Notes: generated by a model not told the origin, from the sequence alone. A stretch of 64,000 nt of DNA from Nonomuraea wenchangensis (GCF_900111685.1 NZ_FOHX01000012.1:213618-277617); one strand, 5' to 3'; positions 42,239 through 50,925 are shown, numbered from the stretch's first letter. Numbers and translations are program-made.

Positions 42239-42793
42239 GCACGGGTCTCTCTCGCCGGGGATGTCGGACACTACTGATTGCCCGGTCGCCGTGGACCCTT
42301 CCGTACGAGTTGCCACCGTCACGCCCTCGCCGGCGAAGACGTCGTCGGACGCCACAGTTGAACTTGATATCTTGGCCGCGGACGAGGAAGCGGAACGAGC
42401 CGATCCGCCTTTCGAGGTTCATGAGCAGGTTGCGGGCTTGCTGAGCCTATGGAGCTCGAATACTCGCATGATCAAGGACAGACGCCATCAGATCACGAAC
42501 CAGCCGACACCGCGCGAGTCAACCAGCAGGGTCGTACAGGACTGGATTCGTTGGATCAGCTCATCGAGCGCCGTCAGCCCGGCGATCAACCACACGGCGG
42601 ATCCCAGCCCTATGTCTCTGCGGATGGTCGCGGTGATCAGCGGTGGGGCGAAGATCGCCCACGTCTGCCAATCCGAACGAACCACCAGCGAATAAGCTCC
42701 GCGACTTCACCGCCGAGCGGCCGGGTGTCAAGCTGGTCGGCGACAGCACCTACATCCGCATCTGGGGGGCCATTGCTCTCCAAGGAGCGATCG
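42239..42793. other. intergenic region containing IS3 relic
   Basis: About 550 bp without intact genes. A 65-codon minus-strand frame (42488-42685) is hydrophobic but has no ribosome site and runs into the IS3 relic. The sigma-factor promoter lies near 42240-42300. Confidence 0.4.
42670..42768 (+). pseudogene. IS3-family transposase (orfB) fragment
   Basis: 33 codons read NEPPANKLRDFTAERPG then VKLVGDSTYIRIW, matching the conserved RDFTA-RP-x-x-W/L-V-x-D-x-T-Y-I start of the IS3 integrase core (the first catalytic Asp lies in GDST). Both sides diverge at once. A small relic only. Confidence 0.65.
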
Positions 42794-42958
42794 GTGAAGA
42801 CGTCACATGCGCGATTCTTGGCTGTGTTGTCGCTGCTCTATTTGTATGGCCTGTCCACGACTGGAGGAGCACAAACTCTGTCTACTGGTGCTGTGGGGGG
42901 CGACGGCCTCCTGGGGGCCACGGCGCTCGCGGTCGGGGACGACGCGTTCGGCTTCTGA
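42794..42958 (+). CDS. small secreted hypothetical peptide
   Basis: 54 codons from GTG with AAGGAG about 8 nt upstream. The N-terminus KTSHARFLAVLSLLYLYGLS is a plausible signal peptide with AQT as a cleavage region; the mature part is Gly/Ala/Asp-rich, with LSTGAVGGDGLLGATALAVG. No family recognised. It lies directly after an IS3 relic, so it could also be residual sequence. Confidence 0.45.
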   Translation: MKTSHARFLAVLSLLYLYGLSTTGGAQTLSTGAVGGDGLLGATALAVGDDAFGF

Positions 42959-43069
42959 CCGGCGCTGGTTCTGCGGGGTCGAACACTCATGAGTACGGGG
43001 TGGGAGCGCGCTCCTACGGCGTCGAGGAACCCGGGGGCTCGACGGGCTGACACCGCGGCGGGGATCCGC

Positions 43070-43261
43070 CTAGTCGGCGGAGCGCAAGAGCATCGCCTCC
43101 ACCTCAGGGCCGGCATCGGCCGTGCAGACGTACGTGGATCGTCCGGTCACCGGATCGACGTAGTAAAGGGTCGCACGCTTGCCGCATCTTGAGCACCAGG
43201 CGTCAGACCCGCCACCGAGTTCGGCCAGGCCGACCTTGATCTCTGGGATAACAAAAGCCAT
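43070..43261 (-). CDS. small zinc-ribbon-like hypothetical protein
   Basis: 63 aa. WCSRCGKRATLYYVDPVTG followed by YVCTADAG gives one CxxC knuckle plus a third Cys, so a zinc site is possible but incomplete. The ATG 43261 has TACGCT 6 nt upstream, again leaderless. Function unknown. Confidence 0.6.
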   Translation of the reverse strand: MAFVIPEIKVGLAELGGGSDAWCSRCGKRATLYYVDPVTGRSTYVCTADAGPEVEAMLLRSAD

Positions 43262-43564
43262 GCGGGAAGCGTAGATCGGCATGGTCAAGACTTCCGTGGT
43301 GACAGCGCGTTTTGCGGGATATATGCCCGTAGATTGTTTGACACGGGAGGTGGCGGGTCCGGCGGCAGCGAGGAAGTACGGCCGGGTTCAGATGAGCGCT
43401 GCGGGCGGTGGCGACCGGCACGCCGGTCTGGAGAGCCGGCGGGCGGGCACCGCCGCGACCGCCGTACGGCGGGTCCCGGCCCCGGATGCGCGGCACCACC
43501 GCTGCCGATAGAGTCGTCGTGATCATCGACGCCGCCCAGCGACGCGGCCAGTGGTTCAGGGCGC
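43262..43564. other. intergenic region, no gene recognised
   Basis: Several overlapping plus-strand frames occur. One (ending near 43788) reads ADRVVVIIDAAQRRGQWF just before the metalloprotease start, which looks protein-like but then loses sense. It may be a decayed gene or N-terminal part lost by frameshift. Confidence 0.3.
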
Positions 43565-44179
43565 GTGACAGGGGGGCGAGTGGCCAGCCAGAGCAGGGGA
43601 CGGCCGGGCTGGCTGCACGTGGGAGCGCTCGAGGATCGGCTGACCCGGGCGTGGGAGGCCGGCGCGTTCCCGCCCGCCGAGGTGCTGCTGGCCATCATGA
43701 CGCTGTCCGCGGTGCCCCGAGCATTAGGCACCCGCCTGGCCGCGCACCTGGACGGCGGCATCGTGGTGGGGCCCGGCGCCGTGCCTGACCTGCCGGGGTT
43801 CGAGGCGCTTCGCGGCGTCGCGCTGCCGGTGCAGCAGGGGGACTGGGAACGCAGCGCCGGTGTCTACGACCCCGTCCGGCGCCGGGTGGGGGTCGGCAGC
43901 GTGCCGTCCCCGTCGGTCAGCGTCGCCGGGCACGAGCTGGGGCACGCTACCGACCACCTGGACGGCATGCCGTCGCGCGGCCCGTTCTGGTCGCGGCTGC
44001 ACGCGCTGCGCGCACGGCACCTGGCGCCTCCCTACCGGCAGGACGCCGCCGAGCTCTACGCCGAAGCCTTCGCCTGCGTCCTGGTCCGGCGGGCGAGACG
44101 GCTGATCGACCTGTTCGGCGACGAGGACGCGGCCCGGCACGCCTACTTATGGTTTTCTGGCCGGTACGGCATCGGCTGA
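43565..44179 (+). CDS. HExxH metalloprotease, anthrax lethal factor-like (ATLF) domain candidate
   Basis: 204 aa. The zinc motif HELGH spans His123-His127 in VAGHELGHATDHLDG, and a downstream Glu (163 or 167, in AELYAEAFACVL) can be the third ligand. This spacing and the preceding GVYDPVRRRVGVGS strand resemble the ATLF-like peptidases found in polymorphic toxins and phage-borne proteins. No signal peptide is seen. The start could be GTG 43565 or GTG 43580. A small acidic protein follows on the same strand. Confidence 0.65.
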   Translation: MTGGRVASQSRGRPGWLHVGALEDRLTRAWEAGAFPPAEVLLAIMTLSAVPRALGTRLAAHLDGGIVVGPGAVPDLPGFEALRGVALPVQQGDWERSAGVYDPVRRRVGVGSVPSPSVSVAGHELGHATDHLDGMPSRGPFWSRLHALRARHLAPPYRQDAAELYAEAFACVLVRRARRLIDLFGDEDAARHAYLWFSGRYGIG

Positions 44180-44232
44180 GCAGAAATGTCTCCTTCCCTG
44201 GAGAGTCAGGCGCGCTATCCTGGGAAGGACAG

Positions 44233-44478
44233 GTGACTGATGAGACGGAAGGGGCGCAGCTCATGACCGCTGTCATGCTGGCCGGCGGCGTCCTGCGCAT
44301 CCCCGAGTCGACCGTGCTGGCCGACGGCACCCGTGTCGACGGCACCCGCGACATCCCGCCCGACGCCCCCGACTACGAGACCTGGCTGCCGCACGCGATG
44401 CCCGAAGAGGCGGCCTGGCACGGCGACGCCGACGACCTGAGGATCCTGGCCCGCTGGCGGGCCGCCGCGAGCGCCTGA
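44233..44478 (+). CDS. small acidic hypothetical protein
   Basis: 81 aa from GTG 44233 (GAAGGA upstream); an alternative ATG 44263 with GGAAGGGG gives 71 aa. The sequence ESTVLADGTRVDGTRDIPPD with WLPHAMPEEAAWHGDADDL is acidic and unlike known families. It lies 53 nt after the metalloprotease and could be an inhibitor or companion of it (inference only). Only 3 nt separate its stop from the convergent next gene. Confidence 0.6.
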   Translation: MTDETEGAQLMTAVMLAGGVLRIPESTVLADGTRVDGTRDIPPDAPDYETWLPHAMPEEAAWHGDADDLRILARWRAAASA

Positions 44479-44481
44479 CCG

Positions 44482-44877
44482 TCAGGACCCTGGCCCGGTG
44501 TCGTCGCACCGGGTCTCGTGCAGGTGCAGCCATCGCCATCCGGCCGGCCCGTCCTGGAGGACGACGGTGGCCAGCCGCCCCTCGTCGTCCTGCCATTCCT
44601 CGTAGCGGGCCACGACCAGGCCGGGAGTCGTGATCACCACGGTAACGGCCCGGATCTCGATCCGTGCGTCCGGGCGGACCCCGTAGGCGGACTCCACCTC
44701 GGCGAGCACGTCACCGCGCGACAGCAGCCGCCCGTCCGGGGCCACCATCGTGAAGCCGGGCGCGTGCGCGGCGGCGAACCGGCCGAAGGACGCCCGCGAC
44801 GCCCTTCCGGCCAGCCACTGCTCGATCACCTGGTGGTGGCGTACGACCTCGGCGCGTACCTCCTCCGTCCTCGTCAC
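44482..44877 (-). CDS. SnoaL/DUF4440-like (NTF2 fold) protein
   Basis: 131 aa. HHQVIEQWLAGRASRASFGRF, FTMVAPDGRLLSRGDVLAEVE and VVARYEEWQDDEGRLATVVL with WRWLHLHETR at the end show the cone-shaped NTF2 fold common in small ketosteroid-isomerase-like proteins; the substrate is unknown. The GTG start overlaps the NmrA-like gene stop (GTGA), so the two are coupled. Confidence 0.78.
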   Translation of the reverse strand: MTRTEEVRAEVVRHHQVIEQWLAGRASRASFGRFAAAHAPGFTMVAPDGRLLSRGDVLAEVESAYGVRPDARIEIRAVTVVITTPGLVVARYEEWQDDEGRLATVVLQDGPAGWRWLHLHETRCDDTGPGS

Positions 44878-45722
44878 CGCTGCCACCTCCACGCCTGGCC
44901 GGCCGCCCAGTCGGCCGGCGAGGTCACCTCGATGCCGAGCCGCTTCGCGCCCCCGGGCGAAGCGGCGTACAGCTCCCGTCCCGGCCCGGCGACCCACCGG
45001 TACGTCCCGGCCACCCCCGCGGCCACGTCCGGCCCGAGCGCCGCGGCCATCCCCGCCGCGAACACCTCCACGTCCACCGCCTTGTAGCGTGCCCCGAACG
45101 CGGCCGCCAGCTCCGGCCCCGTCATCGGCTCCCCGCCGAGATCCAGCGTGGCGCCCGCCAGGTCGTCGCCGGTGAGCGCGGCCAGCGTGGCGGCGGCCAG
45201 GTCGGCGTGGCTGAGCCAGGCCACCGGCACGCTCGCCGGCACGGGGTAGCGCAGCACACCCTCGCCGGCCAGCCCTCGCCGCACCCATGGCGCCGCCAGG
45301 TTCTCCAGGTAGATCGGCGGGCAGAGCACCACCGCCGGCACGGGCGAGTCCAGCACCGCCCGGGCCGCCGCCCGCCGCGTGTCGAACGCCGCCGCGCCGG
45401 TGTCGGCCCGCGGCAGCCGGTTGCCCGGGTTGAACACCAGCCGCGCCACCCCGGCCGCCGCCGCCTCCGCCAGCACGTTGCGCGTGTACGCCGCCACCCG
45501 GCCCGGGTCGTACTCCAGCGGCAGCACCATCGAGACGCGCGTGACACCGGCGAACGCCTCCCGGAGCCGCCCCCGGTCCCCCAGGTCGGCCCTGACCGGC
45601 TCCACCCCCTCCGGCACCGCCCCGGTACGGGACACGCCCCGCACCGCCAGCCCCTCCTCCACCAGCCGCCGGGCCACCGCCCCGCCCTGGGCGCCACCCG
45701 CGCCGAACACCAGAACCGTCAT
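44874..45722 (-). CDS. NmrA-family NAD(P)-binding protein
   Basis: 282 aa. The Rossmann motif GAGGAQGGAVARRL at the start, then RADLGDRGRLREAFAGV and VFNPGNRLPRADTGAAAFDTRRAA, match NmrA/atypical SDRs, which bind NAD(P)H and may act as redox sensors or reductases. ATG 45722 has GGAGG 9 nt upstream. Divergent from an AraC regulator with a 70-bp spacer. Confidence 0.85.
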   Translation of the reverse strand: MTVLVFGAGGAQGGAVARRLVEEGLAVRGVSRTGAVPEGVEPVRADLGDRGRLREAFAGVTRVSMVLPLEYDPGRVAAYTRNVLAEAAAAGVARLVFNPGNRLPRADTGAAAFDTRRAAARAVLDSPVPAVVLCPPIYLENLAAPWVRRGLAGEGVLRYPVPASVPVAWLSHADLAAATLAALTGDDLAGATLDLGGEPMTGPELAAAFGARYKAVDVEVFAAGMAAALGPDVAAGVAGTYRWVAGPGRELYAASPGGAKRLGIEVTSPADWAAGQAWRWQR

Positions 45723-45792
45723 GCCCCCCAACCTCCCAGCCGCGACCAGTACGATCCATAAAGGAAAATCCTCGACGCTTTAAGGAACGTCC

Positions 45793-46773
45793 GTGGCAGA
45801 CGACCTGCTGAGCGAACTCCTCGCTCCGCTCCGGCTGGAAGGCGTCTTCCACAGCCGCTGGACGGCCCGCGCGCCCTGGGGTGTCGCCGGCGAGGCGGAG
45901 GACTGCGCCCTGCTCCACTACGTGCAGGCGGGGGCGTGCACGGTCGAGCTGCCCGGCCACGACCCGGTGCGGCTGGCGGCCGGCGACCTCGCGGTGTTCC
46001 CGCACGGCACCGCCCACCGGCTCGCCGACGCCCCCGGCCGCGCCACCGTGCCGCTGGCGAGCCTGCTGCCCGCCCGGCCGCCGGGCGCGGCCCGCACGGT
46101 GCGCATCGACGGTCCCGGCGCGGCGACCACGATGTTGTGCGGCGGCCTGCACTACGACCCGGCCGCGGCCGCGCCCCTGTACCGGGCGTTGCCGCCGGTG
46201 CTCGTGCTGGAGCGGGCCGCGCTGCGGCGGCAGCCGCTGCTGGCCGGCACGCTGGACGGTCTGGCGCGGGAGTGGGACGAGGACGCGCCGGGTCAGACGC
46301 TGGTGGCGCTGCGCGCCTTCGAGCTGGCGTTCGTGCTGGCGCTGCGGGCGGCGTTGGGCGCTCTGGCGGACGGCGAGCCGATCCTGCGGGCGCTGCGCCA
46401 TCCGGCCGTGGGGCCCGCGCTGCTGGCGGTGCACCGCAGGTTCGCCGAGCCGTGGACGGTGGACCGGCTCGCCGCCGAGGCCGGGATGTCGCGTTCGGCG
46501 TTCGCGGCGGCGTTCCGCGAGCTGGTCGGCGTGGCGCCGATGCGGCACCTGACGGCGCGGCGGCTGCAGGAGGCCGCCCGGCTCCTGGCCGGGACCGCGC
46601 TGCCGCACCACGCCGTCGCGCGGCGCGTCGGCTACCGGTCCGAGGTCGGGTTCCACCTGGCGTTCAGACGGGAGTACGGCCTCACCCCCGGCGACTACCG
46701 GCGGGCCACGGCGCCGGGCCTGCCTCAGGCGACGGCGCGGACAGCGACTGAAGCGACTCAAGACGCGAACTAG
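45793..46773 (+). CDS. AraC family transcriptional regulator
   Basis: 326 aa. Cupin-type sensor (LLHYVQAGACTVELPGHDPVRLAAGDLAVFPHGTAH) followed by the C-terminal double HTH (about 215-310: WTVDRLAAEAGMSRSAFAAAF, HHAVARRVGYRSEVGFHLAFRREYGLTPGDYRR). GTG start. It probably activates the divergent NmrA-NTF2 pair. The last codons include two units of the AGCGACTNA repeat (46743-46760), read as TATEATQD. Confidence 0.9.
   Translation: MADDLLSELLAPLRLEGVFHSRWTARAPWGVAGEAEDCALLHYVQAGACTVELPGHDPVRLAAGDLAVFPHGTAHRLADAPGRATVPLASLLPARPPGAARTVRIDGPGAATTMLCGGLHYDPAAAAPLYRALPPVLVLERAALRRQPLLAGTLDGLAREWDEDAPGQTLVALRAFELAFVLALRAALGALADGEPILRALRHPAVGPALLAVHRRFAEPWTVDRLAAEAGMSRSAFAAAFRELVGVAPMRHLTARRLQEAARLLAGTALPHHAVARRVGYRSEVGFHLAFRREYGLTPGDYRRATAPGLPQATARTATEATQDAN
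46743..46760. repeat. AGCGACTNA repeat pair inside the AraC gene 3' end
   Basis: AGCGACTGA followed by AGCGACTCA, identical to units in the two clusters around the primase operon, but 9 kb away and within a coding region. It indicates that the motif is not confined to the candidate origin. Confidence 0.7.
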
Positions 46774-46809
46774 CATCCCGGCCGCGTTCCGATCCGGTAG
46801 TCCGCCTGC

Positions 46810-47466
46810 TCAGGTGTCGGTGGGGGAGGAGCTGACGAGACCGTGCTCGTAGGCGAGGATGACCAACTGCACGCGGTCACGGACTCCCAGCTTGGTGATG
46901 GCCCTGGTGATGTGGGTCTTCACGGTCAGCGGGCTGATCACCAGCGCGGCGGCGATCTCGTCGTTGGACAGGCCCGTCGCGACCAGCCTCACCACCTCGC
47001 TCTCGCGCGTGGTGAGCGCGTGCAGCGACGCGGCGGGCCGCGGGCGGTGAGCGAAGCGCTCGACGACGCGGCGCGTGACGCTCGGCGACAGCAGGGCTTC
47101 GCCCGCCGCCACGACCTCGACCGCCCGGCGCAGCTCGGCCAGGTCGACCTCCTTGGTGAGGAAGCCGCTCGCCCCTGCCCGCAGGGCGTCGAACACGTTC
47201 TCGTCGGTGTCGAACGTGGTCAGGATGATCACCTTGGTCGCCGGCAGCCGTCTCAGGATGTGGCGGGTGGCGTCGATGCCGTTCATGCCCGGCATCCTGA
47301 TGTCCATCAGCACGACATCCGGCCGCAGCTGGACGGCCTGGCTCACCGCTTCCTCGCCCGAGGCGGCCTCACCGACGACGGCGAGGGTCTTGGCACGGGA
47401 CAGAAGGGCGCGAAACCCCGCCCGCAGGAGCGCCTGATCATCGACGAGCAGCACGCTGATCGTCAT
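46810..47466 (-). CDS. NarL/LuxR-type response regulator
   Basis: 218 aa. Receiver domain with phospho-acceptor Asp55 in VVLMDIRMPG, Thr in ILTTFD and Lys in LTKEV; C-terminal LuxR HTH (about 150-210: LTTRESEVVRLVATGLSNDEIAAALVISPLTVKTHI). It is phosphorylated by the coupled histidine kinase; ATG overlaps the kinase stop (ATGA). Target genes are unknown. Confidence 0.93.
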   Translation of the reverse strand: MTISVLLVDDQALLRAGFRALLSRAKTLAVVGEAASGEEAVSQAVQLRPDVVLMDIRMPGMNGIDATRHILRRLPATKVIILTTFDTDENVFDALRAGASGFLTKEVDLAELRRAVEVVAAGEALLSPSVTRRVVERFAHRPRPAASLHALTTRESEVVRLVATGLSNDEIAAALVISPLTVKTHITRAITKLGVRDRVQLVILAYEHGLVSSSPTDT

Positions 47467-48566
47467 GACGCCAAGCCGCTCAGCTGAGCCGTCAGGGGCA
47501 GGACGGCCTGGACCTCGAAGCCGCGGCCGGCATCGACGCGCAATGTCCCCCCGAGGGCCACGACCCTCTCCCGCATTCCCGTCAGGCCATGACCTGCGGT
47601 GAAGTCCGCCGCCGCGCTCCCGTTGTCGGCCACCCTCACCCGCAGGTCCCGGCTCGCGGCCTGGAGCTCGATCGTGAGGGAGTCGGCGTCGGAGTGGCGC
47701 AACGTGTTGACGACCGCCTCCTGGACGACCCGGTAGGCGGTGAGCGCCTGGGCCGCCGGTACGGCGCCGAGGTCACCCTCCGGCTCGTAGCGCACCTTCA
47801 GCCCGGCGGACCGAGCCTGCGCGACCAGGTCGGCGACGGACTCCAACCCCTGCTGCGGGGTGTCGCGAAGCTCGCCCACGAACGCTTTCAGGTCTCTCGT
47901 GGCCTGGTTGCGTACGGCGAGCGCGGTACGCAGCGCGGCCCGCGCCTCCTCGGGCGAATCGTCCAGGGCCGCGACGGCGACGTTCAGATGAACGCCGACG
48001 ACGGCCAAGGTGTGGGCGACCACGTCATGAACCTCTCGGGAGATGTGCAGGCGCTGCTCGGCCAGCCGCGTCTGTTCCAACTGCAGGAGACGGGCCTGGT
48101 GTTCGGCCCTCCACCGGCCGTACTGGCGCACGGCACTCGCCGCGGCCAGCATCACGGCCAGCCAGAGCAGTTCGACGCCACCGCGAGCGAACGCTTCGGC
48201 GGCGTCCAGCCCGTCCCAGCTCACGCCGTACGCCAAGGTGAGGACGCCGACGCCCGCCGTCCAGCCGGGCCGGGTGAGCGAGGCGGTGAACAGGGCGGCC
48301 GACAACGGCCAGATCCAGCCGCCCTCGAACAGGCCGGAGCTCTGGTAGCCGATGAGCACGACGGCGGACAGGACGAGCACGAGCAGGGGACGGGACCGGC
48401 GAGCCGGCAGCAGTCCCCCCAGCAGAACGCCCAGGGCGGGCGCGCCGTGCCACAGCAGCGGCGCGCCCATCATGGCCGGCCCGAGGCCGACGCCCACGGC
48501 CGTCAGCAGGGCCAGCGCCAGATCCACCAGCCGGGCCCTACGCGACCCGGTCCTGCCTGTGCTCAC
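47463..48566 (-). CDS. NarL-type sensor histidine kinase
   Basis: 367 aa. Multiple membrane helices occupy residues about 12-145, then the HisKA_3 dimerisation helix with His180 in REVHDVVAHTLAVVGVHLN, and an HATPase_c domain (DNGSAAADFTAGHGLTGMRERV). No large extracytoplasmic sensor, so the stimulus is probably sensed in the membrane. GTG 48566 overlaps the DUF998 gene stop (GTGA), giving the operon DUF998-kinase-regulator. Confidence 0.92.
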   Translation of the reverse strand: MSTGRTGSRRARLVDLALALLTAVGVGLGPAMMGAPLLWHGAPALGVLLGGLLPARRSRPLLVLVLSAVVLIGYQSSGLFEGGWIWPLSAALFTASLTRPGWTAGVGVLTLAYGVSWDGLDAAEAFARGGVELLWLAVMLAAASAVRQYGRWRAEHQARLLQLEQTRLAEQRLHISREVHDVVAHTLAVVGVHLNVAVAALDDSPEEARAALRTALAVRNQATRDLKAFVGELRDTPQQGLESVADLVAQARSAGLKVRYEPEGDLGAVPAAQALTAYRVVQEAVVNTLRHSDADSLTIELQAASRDLRVRVADNGSAAADFTAGHGLTGMRERVVALGGTLRVDAGRGFEVQAVLPLTAQLSGLAS

Positions 48567-49201
48567 GCCCTGTCGCCCGCCGTCACGGGGCCTTCGGAGC
48601 CCGCGGCCAGGGGCCGGATCCTCGCCGGGCCGGTGGCGGCCAGGGCGAGCCACAGCAGGTACAGACCGAGCAGCACCCGCTCGGCCAGGCCCAGCGGAGC
48701 CGTGTGCGTGAAGGCCATCGCGTCCGCCATCGCCACCACGAACAGCACGAACGCCACCGACGACGCCCAAGCCAGGACGGTTAGCCCCCGCGCCTTCGAC
48801 GCCCACGCGGGCTCGCGCCGCCAGCGCAGGGTGAGCCCTGCGATCGCGATCGCCAGCGCGAGAAGCCCCACCCAGGCGGCCACCCCGTGCACACTCTCCG
48901 CCAGGGAGGGGTTGGACCAGTTACCAGGCGGATCGGCCGGGAAGATCGCCGCGACCAGGGCGCACCCGGCCCACAACCACAACAGCCCCCGCCCCCACCC
49001 GCTGCCCGCGGTCCGCGTGGCCAGTGCCGCGGTCCCGGCCGCGAACCCCAGCAGGCCGACGGTCACCAGCCAGCCGTGAGGCAGGTTGACGTACCTGCTG
49101 ATCGTCTCGTCCACCGGGTCGTAACCCTGGTTGACCATGTCGGACACCACGAAGGAGAGGATAGCGATCGTGAAACCAGTCAAAGAGAATGTTCTGCTCA
49201 T
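48563..49201 (-). CDS. DUF998 family membrane protein
   Basis: 212 aa with about six membrane helices (FSLTGFTIAILSFVVSDMV, WLVTVGLLGFAAGTAALA, GLLWLWAGCALVAAIFP and later ones) and the family motifs YDPVDETISRYV and VHGVAAWVGL. It is first in the operon and might modulate the kinase. ATG 49201 is chosen because TACCGT precedes it; an upstream in-frame ATG 49270 is possible. Confidence 0.82.
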   Translation of the reverse strand: MSRTFSLTGFTIAILSFVVSDMVNQGYDPVDETISRYVNLPHGWLVTVGLLGFAAGTAALATRTAGSGWGRGLLWLWAGCALVAAIFPADPPGNWSNPSLAESVHGVAAWVGLLALAIAIAGLTLRWRREPAWASKARGLTVLAWASSVAFVLFVVAMADAMAFTHTAPLGLAERVLLGLYLLWLALAATGPARIRPLAAGSEGPVTAGDRA

Positions 49202-49282
49202 AGCTCCCAACGGTAGGTTTCGGTGACGTTCGGCCACATCGTCCTCGTGCGTCACTTGAGTCTGCGCCATCGGCGTATCCGG

Positions 49283-50497
49283 CTACACCAATCGATGTAC
49301 GGCGGCGTAGTCGTCGACGGTCATGGAATTGTGGAGGCGTGCGCTCTTCGTGGTGAGGCGGAGGAAGGCGCGGCCGAGCCCTGGAGGCAGCACGGAGATC
49401 AGGCGCGCGCCCTCGGCCAGTCCCCGCACGCCGAGGCGTGAGGTGGGGACCAGGGTCTTCGCCACGCTCAGCGCGACCGCGCGGCTGCCGCGCACGTGCT
49501 CCGCCATCGCGCGCTCGTACGCGGGGAAGGCCCGCTCGTGGTCGCCGCCCGCCCGCGCCAGCTCCCCGGCGAGCACGTACGCGCCGACGACGGCCAGACT
49601 CGTGCTGCCGCCGACGGCCGCGCCGGGGCAGTAGCCCGCGTCGCCGACGAGCGTCACCCTCCCTCGCGACCAGGTGTCCATCCGGAGCTGGCTGATCGAG
49701 TCGAAGTAGAACGCCGGGGTACGGTCGAGCTCGCCCAGCCAGCGGTCCACGTCGGGATGCATGCCCTGGAACGCGCCGCGCAGCAGCTCCTTCTGCCGGT
49801 GCACGTCGCGGTGGTGCCAGTCGAGCTCGCGCTCGCTGCGGAACAGGAACAACGCCCGCGCCTCGCCGAGGTGCCGCGCGCCGTACATGCCGGCGGTACG
49901 CCCGACGCCGGCGTGCATGAGCAGCTCGCCGTCGAGGCCGGGGGAGTGGGGCAGGGTCAGCACCCCGAGGTAGGCGCCGATGAAGGCGCTGAAGCGGGAC
50001 TCGTCGCCGAAGACGAGACGGCGCACGTTGGAGTGCAGCCCGTCCGCGCCGACGACGAGGTCGAAGCGGCGCGGCGCGGCGTTCTCGAACCGCACCTCGC
50101 CGCCGGGGGAGATGGCGGTGATCGAGTCGCCGAAGACGTACTCGACGTCGTCGCGCCCGGCGTCGTGGTAGATCTCGCTCAGGTCGTCGCGCATGATCTC
50201 GACATGCCGGTCGGAGGCGGCGCCGAAGATCCTGGAGAGGTCCACCCGGACGGGACGCCGTGCGCCCTCCGGGTAGAGGGCCATCCGGGTCACGCCGGTG
50301 GCCCGCTCCTCGATGCGGGGGAGCACGCCCATCTTCTCCGAGATGTGCATCGCGGGCCGGAACAGGTCCACCGCGTGCCCGCCCGTCCTGCGCGGCGCGG
50401 GGGCTCGTTCCACGACAGTGACCTCGAAGCCGTGCCGCGTGAGCCAGTAGGCCAGCACCGGACCGGCGACGCCGGCGCCGGAGACGAGAATTCGCAT
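49283..50497 (-). CDS. FAD-dependent monooxygenase
   Basis: 404 aa. FAD-binding GAGVAGPVLAYWL at residues 7-19, DG motif VVGADGLHSNVRR, GD motif VTLVGDAGYCPGAAVGGSTSLA. Related to TetX/PgaE-like group A flavoenzymes. The AAGGAG site lies before ATG 50497. No divergent regulator gene is adjacent; the small secreted peptide gene lies upstream on the other strand. Confidence 0.9.
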   Translation of the reverse strand: MRILVSGAGVAGPVLAYWLTRHGFEVTVVERAPAPRRTGGHAVDLFRPAMHISEKMGVLPRIEERATGVTRMALYPEGARRPVRVDLSRIFGAASDRHVEIMRDDLSEIYHDAGRDDVEYVFGDSITAISPGGEVRFENAAPRRFDLVVGADGLHSNVRRLVFGDESRFSAFIGAYLGVLTLPHSPGLDGELLMHAGVGRTAGMYGARHLGEARALFLFRSERELDWHHRDVHRQKELLRGAFQGMHPDVDRWLGELDRTPAFYFDSISQLRMDTWSRGRVTLVGDAGYCPGAAVGGSTSLAVVGAYVLAGELARAGGDHERAFPAYERAMAEHVRGSRAVALSVAKTLVPTSRLGVRGLAEGARLISVLPPGLGRAFLRLTTKSARLHNSMTVDDYAAVHRLV

Positions 50498-50679
50498 GGC
50501 ACTCCTTGTTGTGGGGAGACCACTGTCGCCGCCGGTGCGGGCCGCCGTATTGGACGGATGTTCCCCAGCCGGCCGGTCGGTCGGGGGAGAAAAGTCCGTG
50601 GGGAAACAGGAGATCATTCCGCTACCATGAGCAACTGAGCGGACACGTTCCGCGACAACTCCTTCTCCTGGAGCTCCCC

Positions 50680-50925
50680 ATGCGCACCTCTTCCAAGCTG
50701 CTCACCTGCCTGGCGATCGCCGGCGCCGCGCTGGCTCCCGCCGGGGCCGCCGCCGCCGCCGACGACGACGGGCCCGACGCCAAGCGCTACATCGCCTCCT
50801 ACCACTCCGAGGCCGGATGCCAGGCGGCCGGCCGCGAGGGCGTGAGGAAGCGACACTGGACCAACCCCACCTGCGTGAAGTCCATCCGCATCCAGCTCGG
50901 CACGTGGGACCTTTGGGTGGACTGA
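50680..50925 (+). CDS. small secreted two-Cys peptide (paralogue of 53683-53943)
   Basis: 81 aa. Signal peptide LLTCLAIAGAALAPAGAAAAA, then a mature part of about 50 aa: ASYHSEAGCQAAGREGV, HWTNPTC and a C-terminal WDLWVD. The Cys pair and the terminal W-x-L-W-x-D are shared with the peptide at 53683. The kinase gene follows with its start overlapping or just after the stop, so the peptide could be a signal for, or product of, that two-component system (inference). Confidence 0.72.
   Translation: MRTSSKLLTCLAIAGAALAPAGAAAAADDDGPDAKRYIASYHSEAGCQAAGREGVRKRHWTNPTCVKSIRIQLGTWDLWVD

Noticed and set aside
42488..42685. Hydrophobic 65-codon minus-strand frame
   Set aside because: No ribosome site, no family match, and its start lies inside the IS3 relic.
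43408..43788. Plus-strand frame containing VVVIIDAAQRRGQWF
   Set aside because: Protein-like only for about 20 residues, then conflicts with the metalloprotease frame; noted in the gap entry but not called.
44878..46776. Very long minus-strand frame through the NmrA and AraC genes
   Set aside because: Only its last 132 codons (the NTF2-like protein) are real; the rest is antisense or out of frame to better genes.
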